Assembly (NCBI GenBank): GCA_927911695.1
Contig: CAKMQO010000228.1
Location: 1-10,239, forward strand
DNA length: 10,239 nucleotides
Direction of reading: 5' to 3'
DNA from: an uncultured Gemella sp.
GTDB lineage: Bacteria > Bacillota > Bacilli > Staphylococcales > Gemellaceae
This document shows positions 1-7,228 of this stretch, piece after piece. The notes below the pieces were generated by a model. The model was not told the origin of the DNA. It worked only from the letters and a program-made list of their open reading frames with translations, and did not search any database. The position numbers and the translations under genes were made by a program. The number at the start of each line of letters is the position of its first letter. The first letter of the stretch is position 1.

Positions 1-326
1 ATCAAGGGTGGCAATATCAACATTCACATTATAGAAGTGAGTTGAAAAAACATGGAATCATTCAATCAATGTCTAGAAAAGGAAATTGTTATGATAATAG
101 TATCATGGAATCATTTTTTTGGAAGAATGAAGACGGAGATATATTATGGTTATGAAAAGGATTATATGTCATTTGAAGTGTTTAGTAAAGTTGTAGATGA
201 ATATATAGATTATTACAACAACAAAAGAATTCAATCAAAACAAAATGGATGCTCCTGTACAATACAGGATAACATCCACTTGTATAAATTAAATATATAT
301 GTGTCCAGAATTTTGGGTACACATCA
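1..326 (+). mobile_element. 3' end of an IS3-family (IS150-like) insertion sequence, decayed
   Basis: Only the right end of the element lies in the window. It holds the last third of the OrfB transposase reading and about 35 bases of non-coding end. Positions 301-326 (GTGTCCAGAATTTTGGGTAC then ACATCA) resemble the right inverted repeat typical of IS150-group elements (TGTCC...TTTTGGGT...ACA pattern). Bases 299-324 can also fold as ATGTGT-CCA / TGG-GT-ACACAT. The exact terminal base is uncertain within about 323-326 because the left end and the target duplication are not visible. The next bases (327-350) are half of a palindromic repeat also present upstream of polA, so the element may have inserted into a copy of that repeat. 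Confidence 0.75.
3..292 (+). pseudogene. IS3-family transposase OrfB, C-terminal fragment with frameshifts
   Basis: Frame 3 from base 3 reads [14 protein letters not shown], then [20 protein letters not shown], a hallmark of IS150-type OrfB. The glutamate of MESFF is expected to be the last residue of the DDE catalytic triad. The frame is lost in the T7 run at 114-120. With one T fewer it continues in frame 1 as [16 protein letters not shown] and later EYIDYYNNKRIQSK, the conserved tail. The frame is lost again near 238-245 (AAAACAAAA) and resumes in frame 2 as KMDAPVQYRITSTCIN with a stop at 290-292. The first two DDE acids lie outside the window or just before it. The protein would be a dead transposase as read. 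An open frame starting at 52 crosses these shifts and its first third is not real protein. Confidence 0.8.
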
Positions 327-350
327 AATCGCGATTTTTGAGTCACTCCC
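326..350. repeat. half copy of a palindromic dispersed repeat
   Basis: The sequence AAATCGCGATTTTTGAGTCA plus CTCCC directly follows the IS end. GATTTTTGAGT..CTCCC recurs at 1883-1900 with two substitutions, and its reverse complement starts the same element at 1848. The central ATCGCGAT (328-335) is self-complementary. This suggests that the original unit was a palindrome GGGAGTGACTC...GAGTCACTCCC whose left arm was displaced by the IS. Confidence 0.55.
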
Positions 351-369
351 AATTTAATTATAAGAAATT

Positions 370-406
370 CACTCAGAACTGAGAATTGTTCTAGGTGAGT
401 TTTTTT
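370..406 (+). terminator. intrinsic terminator-like hairpin
   Basis: ACTCA (371-375) and GAAC (376-379) pair with GTTC (388-391) and TGAGT (396-400), leaving a 4-base bulge (392-395) and an 8-base loop. Seven T residues (400-406) follow. An alternative short hairpin CTCA/TGAG (372-375 with 380-383) overlaps the left arm. The structure would isolate the glycosyltransferase from transcription entering from the IS side. Confidence 0.5.
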
Positions 407-462
407 ATATAACTAACATAAAGAATTAATACGTTTACTATAAAAAAAATGTTAAATTAGGT

Positions 463-468
463 TATAAT
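463..468 (+). promoter_or_regulatory. putative -10 box for the glycosyltransferase gene
   Basis: A perfect TATAAT lies 38 bases before the start codon. No good -35 hexamer sits 16-18 bases upstream; TTTACT at 434-439 would leave a 23-base spacer. The match is on the -10 only, in AT-rich DNA, so this is a modest call. A ribosome site GAGGAAG (493-499) precedes the ATG at 506 with a 6-base gap. Confidence 0.4.
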
Positions 469-505
469 ATAAGTGACGGAAAATATGAAATAGAGGAAGA
501 TAATT

Positions 506-1708
506 ATGAAAATTTTACACGTATTAGCACAATTACCTATTAAGACAGGAAGCGGTGTATATTTTACTAATGTAATTGAAGGACTTAAACAGTTTGAAGT
601 TGAACAAGCTGCGGTTTATGCAACAACGCCGGAATATGACTTTAATTTTTTAGATGAGAAATTTGAAGTTGAGTTTCAAGGCAAAGATATTAGTTTTCCT
701 ATCGTAGGTATGAGCGATATTATGCCTTATGAAAATACTTTATATAAAAATATGACTGCTGAGATGTTGGAAACTTGGCAAGCAGCATTTCGTAAAAAGT
801 TAGAAAAAGCTAAAAAAGAATTTAAGCCAGATGTTGTAATCACACATCACTTATGGATTTTAAGTTCTATAGTTTGCGATGTATTTGAAGGCGAAAAAGT
901 AATTGGAGTTTGTCATAATACGGACATAAGACAAGCTGAAAAGAACCCAGCAATGAAAGATAAGTATGTCAAAAATCTTGGTAAATTAGATAAGATATTA
1001 GCATTAAGCAGTGGTGTAATAGAAGGGATTTCTAATATTTATAGCTACCCTGAGGATAAAATTGTAAATATTGGTGCTGGATATAATGAGAAGATTTTTT
1101 ATCCTGCTGAAAATTACGAAAAACAGGATAATGTAAAAATTCTATATGCAGGAAAATTTGATGAATCAAAAGGTTTTTATGAGTTGATAAAGGCGTTTAG
1201 ATTATTAGAGAAAAAAGAAAATAAGGTAGAATTAGAATTAATAGGGAACTTGAAAGAAGAGGATAGACCTAGGGTCGAAGCTTTAGTCGGTGATTCTAAG
1301 AAAATAAAAATATATAACGCAGTAGATCAAGCACATTTAGGGGAAATAATGAGGCATAAAGATATTTTTATACTACCATCTTATTTTGAAGGGTTAGGTC
1401 TTATTGCGGTCGAAGCTTTAGGAAGTGGACTAAGAGTAGTTGCTACTGAGATAGAAGGGCTTATAGAATTTCTTGGAGACAAAATAAATAATTCTGAGAT
1501 AATAGAATATATAGCAATGCCAACTATTTATGACACTGATAAGGCTGTTGAAGAAGAAAAACCAGCATTTGTAAATAGAATAGTAGGTGCTTTAGAACTT
1601 ATGATAGAAAGAACAAGAGAGCAACGTGAGATTCCTGCTGAGTTACTAGAAGAAATTGAACATCACTCTTGGAAGAGAAAAATAGAAATTATTTACAAAT
1701 TATTGTAA
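506..1708 (+). CDS. GT4-family glycosyltransferase (GT-B fold)
   Basis: This is a 400-residue cytoplasmic or membrane-associated glycosyltransferase that should use a nucleotide-sugar donor; the acceptor cannot be told from sequence. The N-terminal half shows the usual first Rossmann strand and glycine-rich loop (MKILHVLAQL, then KTGSGVYFTNVIEGL, residues 1-28) and a VVITHHLW segment near residue 112. The C-terminal donor domain opens with KILYAGKFDESKG (from about residue 211) and has the GT4 EX7E motif FEGLGLIAVEALGSG, with Glu295 and Glu303. No signal peptide or membrane helix is seen. Start: ATG 506 with GAGGAAG at good spacing. It appears to be a single-gene unit with its own -10 box, a terminator upstream and a 228-base gap before polA. 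Likely roles in family context are cell-wall, teichoic-acid, glycolipid or capsule glycosylation, but nothing here decides between them. Confidence 0.85.
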   Translation: MKILHVLAQLPIKTGSGVYFTNVIEGLKQFEVEQAAVYATTPEYDFNFLDEKFEVEFQGKDISFPIVGMSDIMPYENTLYKNMTAEMLETWQAAFRKKLEKAKKEFKPDVVITHHLWILSSIVCDVFEGEKVIGVCHNTDIRQAEKNPAMKDKYVKNLGKLDKILALSSGVIEGISNIYSYPEDKIVNIGAGYNEKIFYPAENYEKQDNVKILYAGKFDESKGFYELIKAFRLLEKKENKVELELIGNLKEEDRPRVEALVGDSKKIKIYNAVDQAHLGEIMRHKDIFILPSYFEGLGLIAVEALGSGLRVVATEIEGLIEFLGDKINNSEIIEYIAMPTIYDTDKAVEEEKPAFVNRIVGALELMIERTREQREIPAELLEEIEHHSWKRKIEIIYKLL

Positions 1709-1847
1709 AATAATACTTAGTGATTATTTACTAACGATGGATTAAACAAAAGATTATAAATTCATCAATTTAAAATATATAGATGTAAAGTTTTAATGGA
1801 ATATCGATAAGCTTTACGGTTGAGCTTTAATATTAAATAAATTGTAC

Positions 1848-1900
1848 GGGAGTGACTAGAAAAAATCGCTTTGTAAAAATAAGATTTTTGAGTTGCTCCC
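1848..1900. repeat. palindromic dispersed repeat, second copy (imperfect hairpin)
   Basis: GGGAGTGACTAGAAAAAATC (1848-1867) is nearly the reverse complement of GATTTTTGAGTTGCTCCC (1883-1900), giving an ~18 bp imperfect stem around a 15-base loop. The right arm matches 333-350 next to the IS end, apart from two bases. The hairpin stands 37 bases before the polA start codon. No T-run follows on the plus strand, so it is a poor terminator in that direction. It may be a small non-autonomous repeat or a structured element in the polA leader. Confidence 0.6.
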
Positions 1901-1925
1901 ATTTACAGTTCTTTTAAGAATTATT

Positions 1926-1930
1926 AGGAG
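1926..1930 (+). promoter_or_regulatory. ribosome binding site of polA
   Basis: AGGAG lies six bases before the ATG at 1937. It fixes the start codon and agrees with the conserved MDKIILIDGN N-terminus of Bacilli DNA polymerase I. Confidence 0.8.
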
Positions 1931-1936
1931 AAGATA

Positions 1937-4576
1937 ATGGATAAGATAATATTAATAGATGGGAATAGCTTAAGTTATCGTGCTTTTTATGCTATGCCAG
2001 CTTTAAAAAATAAAAAAGGTTTATATACAAATAGTGTATATGGTTTTACATTGATGCTAGAAAAAATATTGGCAGACACTAATCCAAAGTATGCGTTAGT
2101 TGCCTTTGATAAAGGTAAACAAACGTTTAGACATCAAAGTTATGAAGCATACAAAGGTACTAGGGATAAAACTCCTAGTGAGTTAGTAGAACAATTCGGG
2201 TATGTTAGAGAACTTCTTGATTCATATGGGATAAAGTATGAAGAACATTTTGATTATGAAGCGGATGATATTATTGGAAGTTATGCTAAAATCGCTGAAA
2301 AAGAAGGTTTAGAAGTAATAATAGTGACTGGAGATAAAGACTTAACTCAACTAGCTAGTGAAAATATAACAATTTACTACACTAAGCGTGGTGTTACAGA
2401 TATAGATTATTATACGCCTGAGTTTATTGCTGAAAAATATGGATTAACTCCAGAACAAATCGTTGATATGAAAGGTCTTATGGGGGACAAGAGCGATAAT
2501 ATCCCAGGAATTGCTGGAGTTGGTGAAAAAACTGCCATAAAATTACTAACAGAATATAAAACTGTAGAAAATGTACTAGAAAATATTGATAATATTAGTG
2601 GTAAAAAACTAAAAGAGCGACTAACAGAAGGTCGAGAAGATGCCCTATTAAGTAAAAAACTAGCAACTATTTATACTAAAGTTCCAGTTGATAATAAGTT
2701 AGAAGATTTAACATATAGTGAGAATGTAGAACTAAAAAGAGAGTTATTTGAAAAACTTGAATTTGTTTCATTTTTAAAAAAATTATCTCAAGAAACTTCT
2801 ACTGAAGAGTTGGGCGTAACTACTGAAAAGATAGTTGCTCCTAAAAAGGAAATTAGTATTGTTTTAGCAGATAAAAATACGAAAATAGATTTTACCGACA
2901 GTACTTTACATGTTGAGTGTTACACAGAAGATTATCATAACTCAGATGTAGTTGGAATAGTAGTCTATAAAGAAGGAACTGCTTATATTTTTAGTGAAGA
3001 ACAATTTTTCACTAATGAGCTTGTAGTAGATTATCTTCAAAGTGAAATTTCTAAAACTGTTTATGATTTTAAAAAGATTTTATTTATAGCGAAGAGAAAC
3101 GGCATAGATATTAACGGAGAAGTTTTCGATGTGAAAATTGTATCTTATCTTCTTGATGTTAATGCCAAAACTGAAATTGATAAAATCGTCTTTAACTATC
3201 TTGGGAAAATAATGAGTAGTGATGAAGAAATATATGGTAAGGGGGCAAAACGAACTTTACCAGTTCAAGAAGTTATTAATCCGTATATAGCTGAAATTGC
3301 AGAGAGTATTGCATTGATGAAACCGTTGATGGAAGAAAGACTTGCTGAAGAGAATATGACGGACTTGTATAAAGATATAGAGATTAAAGTGGCTAAAGTA
3401 CTAGCTAATATGGAATTTGAAGGAATACATGTTAGTAAAAAAGCTCTTGAAGAAATGAGTGCAGAATTTGATGAAAGAATTAAAACTTTAGAAGCTAGCA
3501 TATATACTTTAGCTGGTTCTGAATTCAATATAGCTTCACCTAAGCAGCTAGGGGTAGTATTATTTGAGGATCTAGGACTGCCACCGATTAAGAAAACAAA
3601 AACTGGTTATTCTACAGCTGTAGAGGTACTAGAACAACTACAACATAGTCATGAAATTATTTCATTAATTATGGAATATAGAACAATTACAAAATTAAAC
3701 TCAACTTATGCAAAAGGGTTAGTAAAAGATATTACTCGTGAAGGGAAAATTCATACACGTTATGAGCAAACATTAGCTCAAACAGGACGCTTATCGTCAG
3801 TGAATCCAAATCTTCAAAATATTCCAACGAGAATCGAAGAAGGGAAAAAAATTAGAAAAGCATTCGTTCCAGCTTCTGATGATAGAGTAATCTTATCTAT
3901 TGACTATTCGCAAATAGAGCTTAGAGTATTAGCTCATATCGCACAGGACGCAGGAATGATAGATGCCTTTAAACACGATGTAGATATTCATACTAAAACA
4001 GCTAGTGATGTTAACGGAGTTAGTCTTGATGAGGTGACTTCTTCAATGCGTCGAGAAGCTAAAGCTGTAAACTTTGGTATTGTTTATGGAATTTCTGATT
4101 TTGGTCTATCTAATAATCTTGGAATTACTAGAAAACGTGCGAAAGAATTTATTGACAAATATTTAGAAACATTCAAAGGTGTTGATAAGTATATGACTGA
4201 TATCGTAGACTTTGCAAAAGAACACGGTTATGTAGAAACTTTATTCAACAGAAGAAGAGCATTACCGGATATTAATGCGAAGAATAAAATTGTAGCTAAT
4301 CTGAATGCACGTATTGCGATGAATTCACCAATTCAAGGAACTGCTGCGGATATTATAAAAATAGCTATGGTTAATGTATTTGAATATTTAGAAAAAACAA
4401 ATGTAGATGCAAAATTATTATTACAAGTACATGATGAATTAATATTTGATGTAAATAAAGATATAGAAGAAGAGTTTACAAAAGAAATGATTAAAATTAT
4501 GGAAGAAGCGGCTAATTTAGATGTTCAACTGAAAGCAGAGGCTAGTAGTGGAGAGTCATGGTATGATGCTAAGTAG
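1937..4576 (+). CDS. polA: DNA polymerase I, with vestigial 3'-5' exonuclease domain
   Basis: This 879-residue polymerase does gap filling, Okazaki fragment maturation and excision repair. The 5' nuclease domain (about 1-290) has LIDGNSLSYRAF (D8), YEADD (107-111), VTGDKD (130-135) and KGLMGDKSDNIPG (179-191). The middle domain (about 300-470) keeps the proofreading fold but has lost its acids. The Exo I site reads VEC at 326-328, the Exo II aspartate position falls on Ile near 381, and Exo III reads YIAEI with Ile454 in place of Asp. This is known for Bacillus-type Pol I. The polymerase domain is complete: motif A DYSQIELR (D656), motif B RREAKAVNFGIVYG (R705, K709), motif C QVHDEL (D833, E834). 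Length and N-terminus closely resemble staphylococcal PolA. No mutM or coaE gene follows, unlike in many Bacilli. No strong promoter is visible upstream. Confidence 0.98.
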   Translation: MDKIILIDGNSLSYRAFYAMPALKNKKGLYTNSVYGFTLMLEKILADTNPKYALVAFDKGKQTFRHQSYEAYKGTRDKTPSELVEQFGYVRELLDSYGIKYEEHFDYEADDIIGSYAKIAEKEGLEVIIVTGDKDLTQLASENITIYYTKRGVTDIDYYTPEFIAEKYGLTPEQIVDMKGLMGDKSDNIPGIAGVGEKTAIKLLTEYKTVENVLENIDNISGKKLKERLTEGREDALLSKKLATIYTKVPVDNKLEDLTYSENVELKRELFEKLEFVSFLKKLSQETSTEELGVTTEKIVAPKKEISIVLADKNTKIDFTDSTLHVECYTEDYHNSDVVGIVVYKEGTAYIFSEEQFFTNELVVDYLQSEISKTVYDFKKILFIAKRNGIDINGEVFDVKIVSYLLDVNAKTEIDKIVFNYLGKIMSSDEEIYGKGAKRTLPVQEVINPYIAEIAESIALMKPLMEERLAEENMTDLYKDIEIKVAKVLANMEFEGIHVSKKALEEMSAEFDERIKTLEASIYTLAGSEFNIASPKQLGVVLFEDLGLPPIKKTKTGYSTAVEVLEQLQHSHEIISLIMEYRTITKLNSTYAKGLVKDITREGKIHTRYEQTLAQTGRLSSVNPNLQNIPTRIEEGKKIRKAFVPASDDRVILSIDYSQIELRVLAHIAQDAGMIDAFKHDVDIHTKTASDVNGVSLDEVTSSMRREAKAVNFGIVYGISDFGLSNNLGITRKRAKEFIDKYLETFKGVDKYMTDIVDFAKEHGYVETLFNRRRALPDINAKNKIVANLNARIAMNSPIQGTAADIIKIAMVNVFEYLEKTNVDAKLLLQVHDELIFDVNKDIEEEFTKEMIKIMEEAANLDVQLKAEASSGESWYDAK

Positions 4577-4592
4577 TTGTAAGGAAGTTGAT

Positions 4593-4621
4593 GTAAATTT
4601 ATAAAGTGATTTACAGTAAGG
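4593..4621 (+). repeat. structured direct repeat, copy 1
   Basis: This 29-base unit matches 22 of 29 positions at 4846-4874. GTAAAT (4593-4598) pairs perfectly with ATTTAC (4609-4614). Every difference from copy 2 either lies in the four loop bases or keeps a stem pair (A-T to G-C, G-C to G-T). Weaker similarity continues to about 4655 (GTAAGG..ATTT..CA..CTGATA). Confidence 0.5.
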
Positions 4622-4845
4622 ATATTTCCAGTGCTGATAGTTTAGTTTGGTATGGAAAAGGTTGTTCAATGATTGGTTGTTGTACAACGAAAAATGATAT
4701 TAAAATTCTCTTGTAATTATTATCAGAAAATTATTATAAATAAAAAGAAAAATATAACCAAAAAATAGTTTAATATATATATATTTCTGTTAATTCAAAA
4801 TATCTTAAAACTTAAATAACTATGAAAAATAATATAAATAAATAT

Positions 4846-4874
4846 GTGAATTTATAGTTGGATTCATAGTAAGG
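4846..4874 (+). repeat. structured direct repeat, copy 2
   Basis: GTGAAT (4846-4851) pairs with ATTCAT (4862-4867), using one G-T wobble. It is the partner of the unit at 4593-4621. Its 3' end (GTAAGG) forms the outer arm of the hairpin at 4869-4911, so the two structures abut and share the transition region. Confidence 0.5.
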
Positions 4875-4916
4875 TTGATTTACAACTGATATTCAGTTGT
4901 TAATAACTTACTTTTT
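4869..4916 (+). terminator. long hairpin with T-run, possible polA terminator
   Basis: The core ACAACTGA (4882-4889) and TCAGTTGT (4893-4900) pair perfectly over a 3-base loop. The stem extends outward to GTAAG (4869-4873) and CTTAC (4907-4911), interrupted by two bulged G residues and one T-T mismatch. T5 follows at 4912-4916. It would end transcripts from polA after a ~290-base untranslated tail. It is AT-rich for a terminator, so efficiency is uncertain. Confidence 0.55.
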
Positions 4917-4947
4917 ATACTTGTCGAAGGTGAGGAGAGTTTACGTA

Positions 4948-5004
4948 ATGAAATATAATAATCTAAAAAAGTTCTTAAAAATAAAAGTTTACAAACTGCC
5001 TTAA
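4948..5004 (+). CDS. possible 18-residue small ORF
   Basis: ATG 4948 follows GAGGAGAG (4932-4939) at an 8-base gap, which is a very good ribosome site. The frame is MKYNNLKKFLKIKVYKLP, basic with no hydrophobic helix. The gdhA -35 and -10 boxes overlap or follow its end, so it is not a leader on the main gdhA transcript. No promoter of its own is clear. It may be a chance ORF or the remnant of a lost gene start. Confidence 0.2.
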   Translation: MKYNNLKKFLKIKVYKLP

Positions 5005-5017
5005 TATTTGATATAAT
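4988..5017 (+). promoter_or_regulatory. gdhA promoter
   Basis: TTTACA (4988-4993) and TATAAT (5012-5017) are separated by 18 bases, and TG at 5009-5010 gives an extended -10. Transcription should start near 5024, leaving a ~50-base leader before gdhA. Confidence 0.75.
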
Positions 5018-5031
5018 TAATAAAAACAATA

Positions 5032-5058
5032 TTACATGTCAAATGTAAAATAACATTT
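5032..5058 (+). promoter_or_regulatory. overlapping inverted repeats in the gdhA leader, operator-like
   Basis: TTACAT (5032-5037) and ATGTAA (5043-5048) form a perfect inverted repeat with a 5-base centre. AAATGT (5041-5046) and ACATTT (5053-5058) form a second, overlapping one. Both lie just downstream of the predicted start site and upstream of the ribosome site GAGGAG (5060-5065). They may be a repressor site or alternative leader hairpins; no known regulator motif is recognised. Confidence 0.35.
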
Positions 5059-5073
5059 TGAGGAGATGTGGTT

Positions 5074-6333
5074 ATGAATAACAATCCATTAGTTAACGCA
5101 AGAGAGCAAATTAAAGGTGCTTGTGAAGTTTTAGGTTATAAAGAAGAAGTGTATGAATCTTTAAAAGATCCGCAAAGATTTATTGAGATTTCTATTCCTG
5201 TTAGAATGGATAATGGTGAGGTAAAATACTTCAAAGGATTCCGTTCTCAGCATAATGATGCAATCGGTCCTACAAAAGGTGGATTAAGATTTCATCCACT
5301 TGTAACTGCTGATGAAGTTAAGGCACTATCAATTTGGATGACATTTAAATGTGCTGTTGCTAATCTACCATATGGTGGAGGTAAAGGTGGTATTATAGTA
5401 GATCCAAAAGATTTATCAAAAGGTGAATTAGAAAGATTGTCACGTGGATATATTCGTGGGTTATACAAATATCTAGGTGAAAAACAAGATGTTCCTGCAC
5501 CGGACGTTAATACTAATGGACAAATCATGTCTTGGATGATCGACGAGTATAATGTTCTTACTGGAGAACAAGGTATAGGAACGCTAACTGGGAAACCATT
5601 AGAATTAGGCGGTTCTTTAGGTAGAACTCAAGCGACTGGATACGGTGTAGCACTTGCTGCGAAATTAGCACTAGAGAAATTAGGTAAATCTACAGAAGGT
5701 GCGAAATTTGCTGTTCAAGGTTTCGGAAATGTAGGTAGTTATACTGTTGATACAGCTGTGAAGTTTGGTGCTACTGTGGTTGCCGTAACTGAGCGTGATG
5801 ATGATGGTGTTCAATATGCTGTTTATCGTGAAGAAGGATTATCATATGCAGAACTGCAAGAATGTAAAGATAATAGAGTTAGATTCCACACATTACCAAA
5901 CACAAAACGCTTAACTTTAGATGAATTTTGGGCTTTAGATGTAGATGTAGTTTGCCCTTGTGCATTAGAGAATGCTATTGATGAAAAAGAAGCTAATTTA
6001 ATAAGAGCTGCTGTTGTTTCTGAAGGTGCTAATGGACCAGCAACTTTAGCTGGAGACAAAACTCTACAAGAAAGAGGAGTTGTGGTAATTCCTGATATTC
6101 TTGCGAACAGTGGTGGTGTTACTGTATCTTACTTTGAATGGGTACAAAACTTACAAGGTTACTACTGGACAGAAGAAGAAGTTGTAGAAAAACAAGCAAG
6201 AGTTATGACAAAAGCATTTAATGATATTTGGGAAGTGAAAGAAAGATTTGCTGTTCCTATGAGAAAAGCAGCTTATGTAAACTCTATTGAGAAAATTGTT
6301 AAAAACATGAAACTAAAAGGTAAATTAAGCTAA
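5074..6333 (+). CDS. gdhA: glutamate dehydrogenase (hexameric class, small subunit)
   Basis: It catalyses the reversible oxidative deamination of glutamate to 2-oxoglutarate and ammonia in the cytoplasm. I chose the ATG at 5074 (419 residues) because GAGGAG (5060-5065) stands 8 bases before it. The GTG at 5068, two codons upstream, would be only 2 bases from that site. Catalytic residues are all present and collinear with the Clostridium symbiosum enzyme at a constant offset: K68 in KGGLRFHP, K92 in MTFKCA, K104 in PYGGGKGG and D144 in APDVNTN. The nucleotide-binding domain has QGFGNVGSY (G216, G218, G221). The strand after it ends AVTERDDDG; the acidic residue is compatible with NAD use but does not prove it. 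The substrate serine is probably S352 in VSYFEW. Length is normal for GudB/RocG-like enzymes. It is a single-gene unit with a strong promoter and a strong terminator. Confidence 0.96.
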   Translation: MNNNPLVNAREQIKGACEVLGYKEEVYESLKDPQRFIEISIPVRMDNGEVKYFKGFRSQHNDAIGPTKGGLRFHPLVTADEVKALSIWMTFKCAVANLPYGGGKGGIIVDPKDLSKGELERLSRGYIRGLYKYLGEKQDVPAPDVNTNGQIMSWMIDEYNVLTGEQGIGTLTGKPLELGGSLGRTQATGYGVALAAKLALEKLGKSTEGAKFAVQGFGNVGSYTVDTAVKFGATVVAVTERDDDGVQYAVYREEGLSYAELQECKDNRVRFHTLPNTKRLTLDEFWALDVDVVCPCALENAIDEKEANLIRAAVVSEGANGPATLAGDKTLQERGVVVIPDILANSGGVTVSYFEWVQNLQGYYWTEEEVVEKQARVMTKAFNDIWEVKERFAVPMRKAAYVNSIEKIVKNMKLKGKLS

Positions 6334-6343
6334 TTATAATTTA

Positions 6344-6387
6344 AAAGGTGAATCACTAGGAGAAATGATTTCTAGTGATTCACCTTT
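6344..6387. terminator. bidirectional terminator between gdhA and the esterase operon
   Basis: AAAGGTGAATCACTAG (6344-6359) pairs perfectly over 16 bases with CTAGTGATTCACCTTT (6372-6387) across a 12-base loop. It begins 10 bases after the gdhA stop. On the minus strand it starts one base after the restored stop of the second esterase gene (6391-6389) and is followed by TTTAAATT. It therefore serves two convergent units. Confidence 0.9.
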
Positions 6388-6388
6388 G

Positions 6389-7217
6389 CTATTTATTCGA
6401 AAGAACTTCGAGTATATAATCATCAAATTGATGTTGGATTATTTTCTTATAGTCTAAAAATAAATAATGTTGAATTTCTACATTATTTATAGTATTTAAA
6501 AGTTTTAGCTGCGTTTTTAATTGGAGTTTTAGGATCTAGGTATGAAAGTCCATAATGTACTTTTTGAGTTATAGAATTACTGAAATTTAGTACATCTATT
6601 GAATTTAGTGTTGAATATAGATAATCTAACTTGTCAGAAAAATCACTTTCAAACTTATTAAATGTTTTTGAAAAAAGGAGCCTTTTTATTATTGTTATAG
6701 GTATTTATAATATCACAAAGCGAACAATCTGAGATGAATAGTTCTTTAACGGAATCGTAATAACTAGCGCAAACTATACTAATAGCAGCACCTTGACCTA
6801 GTCCAGTTACTAGAATTTCTTTATTTGGAAAGAGCTTTTCTATAATACTTATAGTATCTAGGGCATCTTGAAAAACTAGATTAAAATATGGTGTGGATGA
6901 AGAACTATCCAAAAATGGGAAATGGGAACAAGGAGTATTATTCACACTATTACCTGCTTGCCCTCGAATATGTAGTGAGGCTAAAGTATAGTCTAACATA
7001 CTGTATTTTGTTAAATTCAATAATCTTTATTTTTAACTTTGAATTCTGGGAAGTCGACGATGACGCCTTTAATGTTTGACTTAGGTATAGCTAAGTCTAC
7101 TTCTATTTGCGAACCATCTGTTCCCTCAAAAATTATTTTTTTATATTGAACAAATGGGTGTGGTATATTAATTATATTTTCTTTATATACTAGTTTTCTA
7201 TTTTTTTCTAAATTCAT
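6389..7217 (-). pseudogene. second CE7-like acetyl esterase paralogue, frameshifted and without the catalytic serine
   Basis: ATG 7217 follows AGGAG with 6 bases and begins MNLEKNRKLVYKENIINIPH. Three shifts break it. Near 7020-7022 one T seems missing (FPEFKVKNKDY then LNLTKYSMLDYTLASLHIRG). The T5 at 6665-6669 has one base too many (APFFK then TFNKFESDF). The T4 at 6503-6506 also has one too many (IKNAAK then LLNTINNVEIQHYLFL). Correcting them gives 275 codons ending ILEVLSNK with the stop at 6391-6389, and 829 nt fits a net +1. CE7 features remain: HIRGQAGNS (RGQ motif) and IDVLNFSNSI. The nucleophile motif reads GLGQG where GASQGG is expected, so Ser is Gly (GGT at 6798-6796). The HE motif is not present near the C-terminus. 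Even with the frame restored it should lack hydrolase activity. It follows the other esterase by 9 bases. Confidence 0.75.
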
Positions 7218-7221
7218 AATG

Positions 7222-7228
7222 CACTCCT
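7222..7228 (-). promoter_or_regulatory. ribosome site of the second esterase, overlapping the first gene's restored stop
   Basis: On the minus strand AGGAG sits six bases before ATG 7217, and its first bases overlap the TAG (7229-7227) of the frame-restored upstream gene. This tight packing shows that the two genes form one transcriptional unit. Confidence 0.65.

Larger units (their letters stand above)
4577..5067 (+). other. polA-gdhA intergenic region without a convincing gene
   Basis: About 490 bases of very AT-rich DNA, including TATATATATAT near 4772-4784. It holds two diverged copies of a structured repeat (4593-4621 and 4846-4874), a strong hairpin followed by T5 (4869-4916), a possible 18-codon ORF (4948-5004) and the gdhA promoter. 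A 36-codon frame at 4606-4716 (GTG start) has no ribosome site at usable spacing and no recognised family. Confidence 0.7.

Noticed and set aside
3265..3528. Minus-strand open frame of 87 codons inside polA
   Set aside because: It lies opposite a fully conserved polymerase coding region, with low-complexity serine/leucine/isoleucine composition typical of an antisense shadow.
4606..4716. 36-codon GTG-start frame after polA, containing GCSMIGCC
   Set aside because: No ribosome site at usable spacing, no recognised family, and it overlaps the structured repeat at 4593-4621.
4772..4784. TA-repeat tract as an origin or plasmid element
   Set aside because: No DnaA boxes, iterons or replication gene nearby; simple AT-rich intergenic sequence.
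6888..7079. Plus-strand open frame of 63 codons
   Set aside because: It is antisense to the second esterase pseudogene, whose minus-strand frames show family motifs; no ribosome site.
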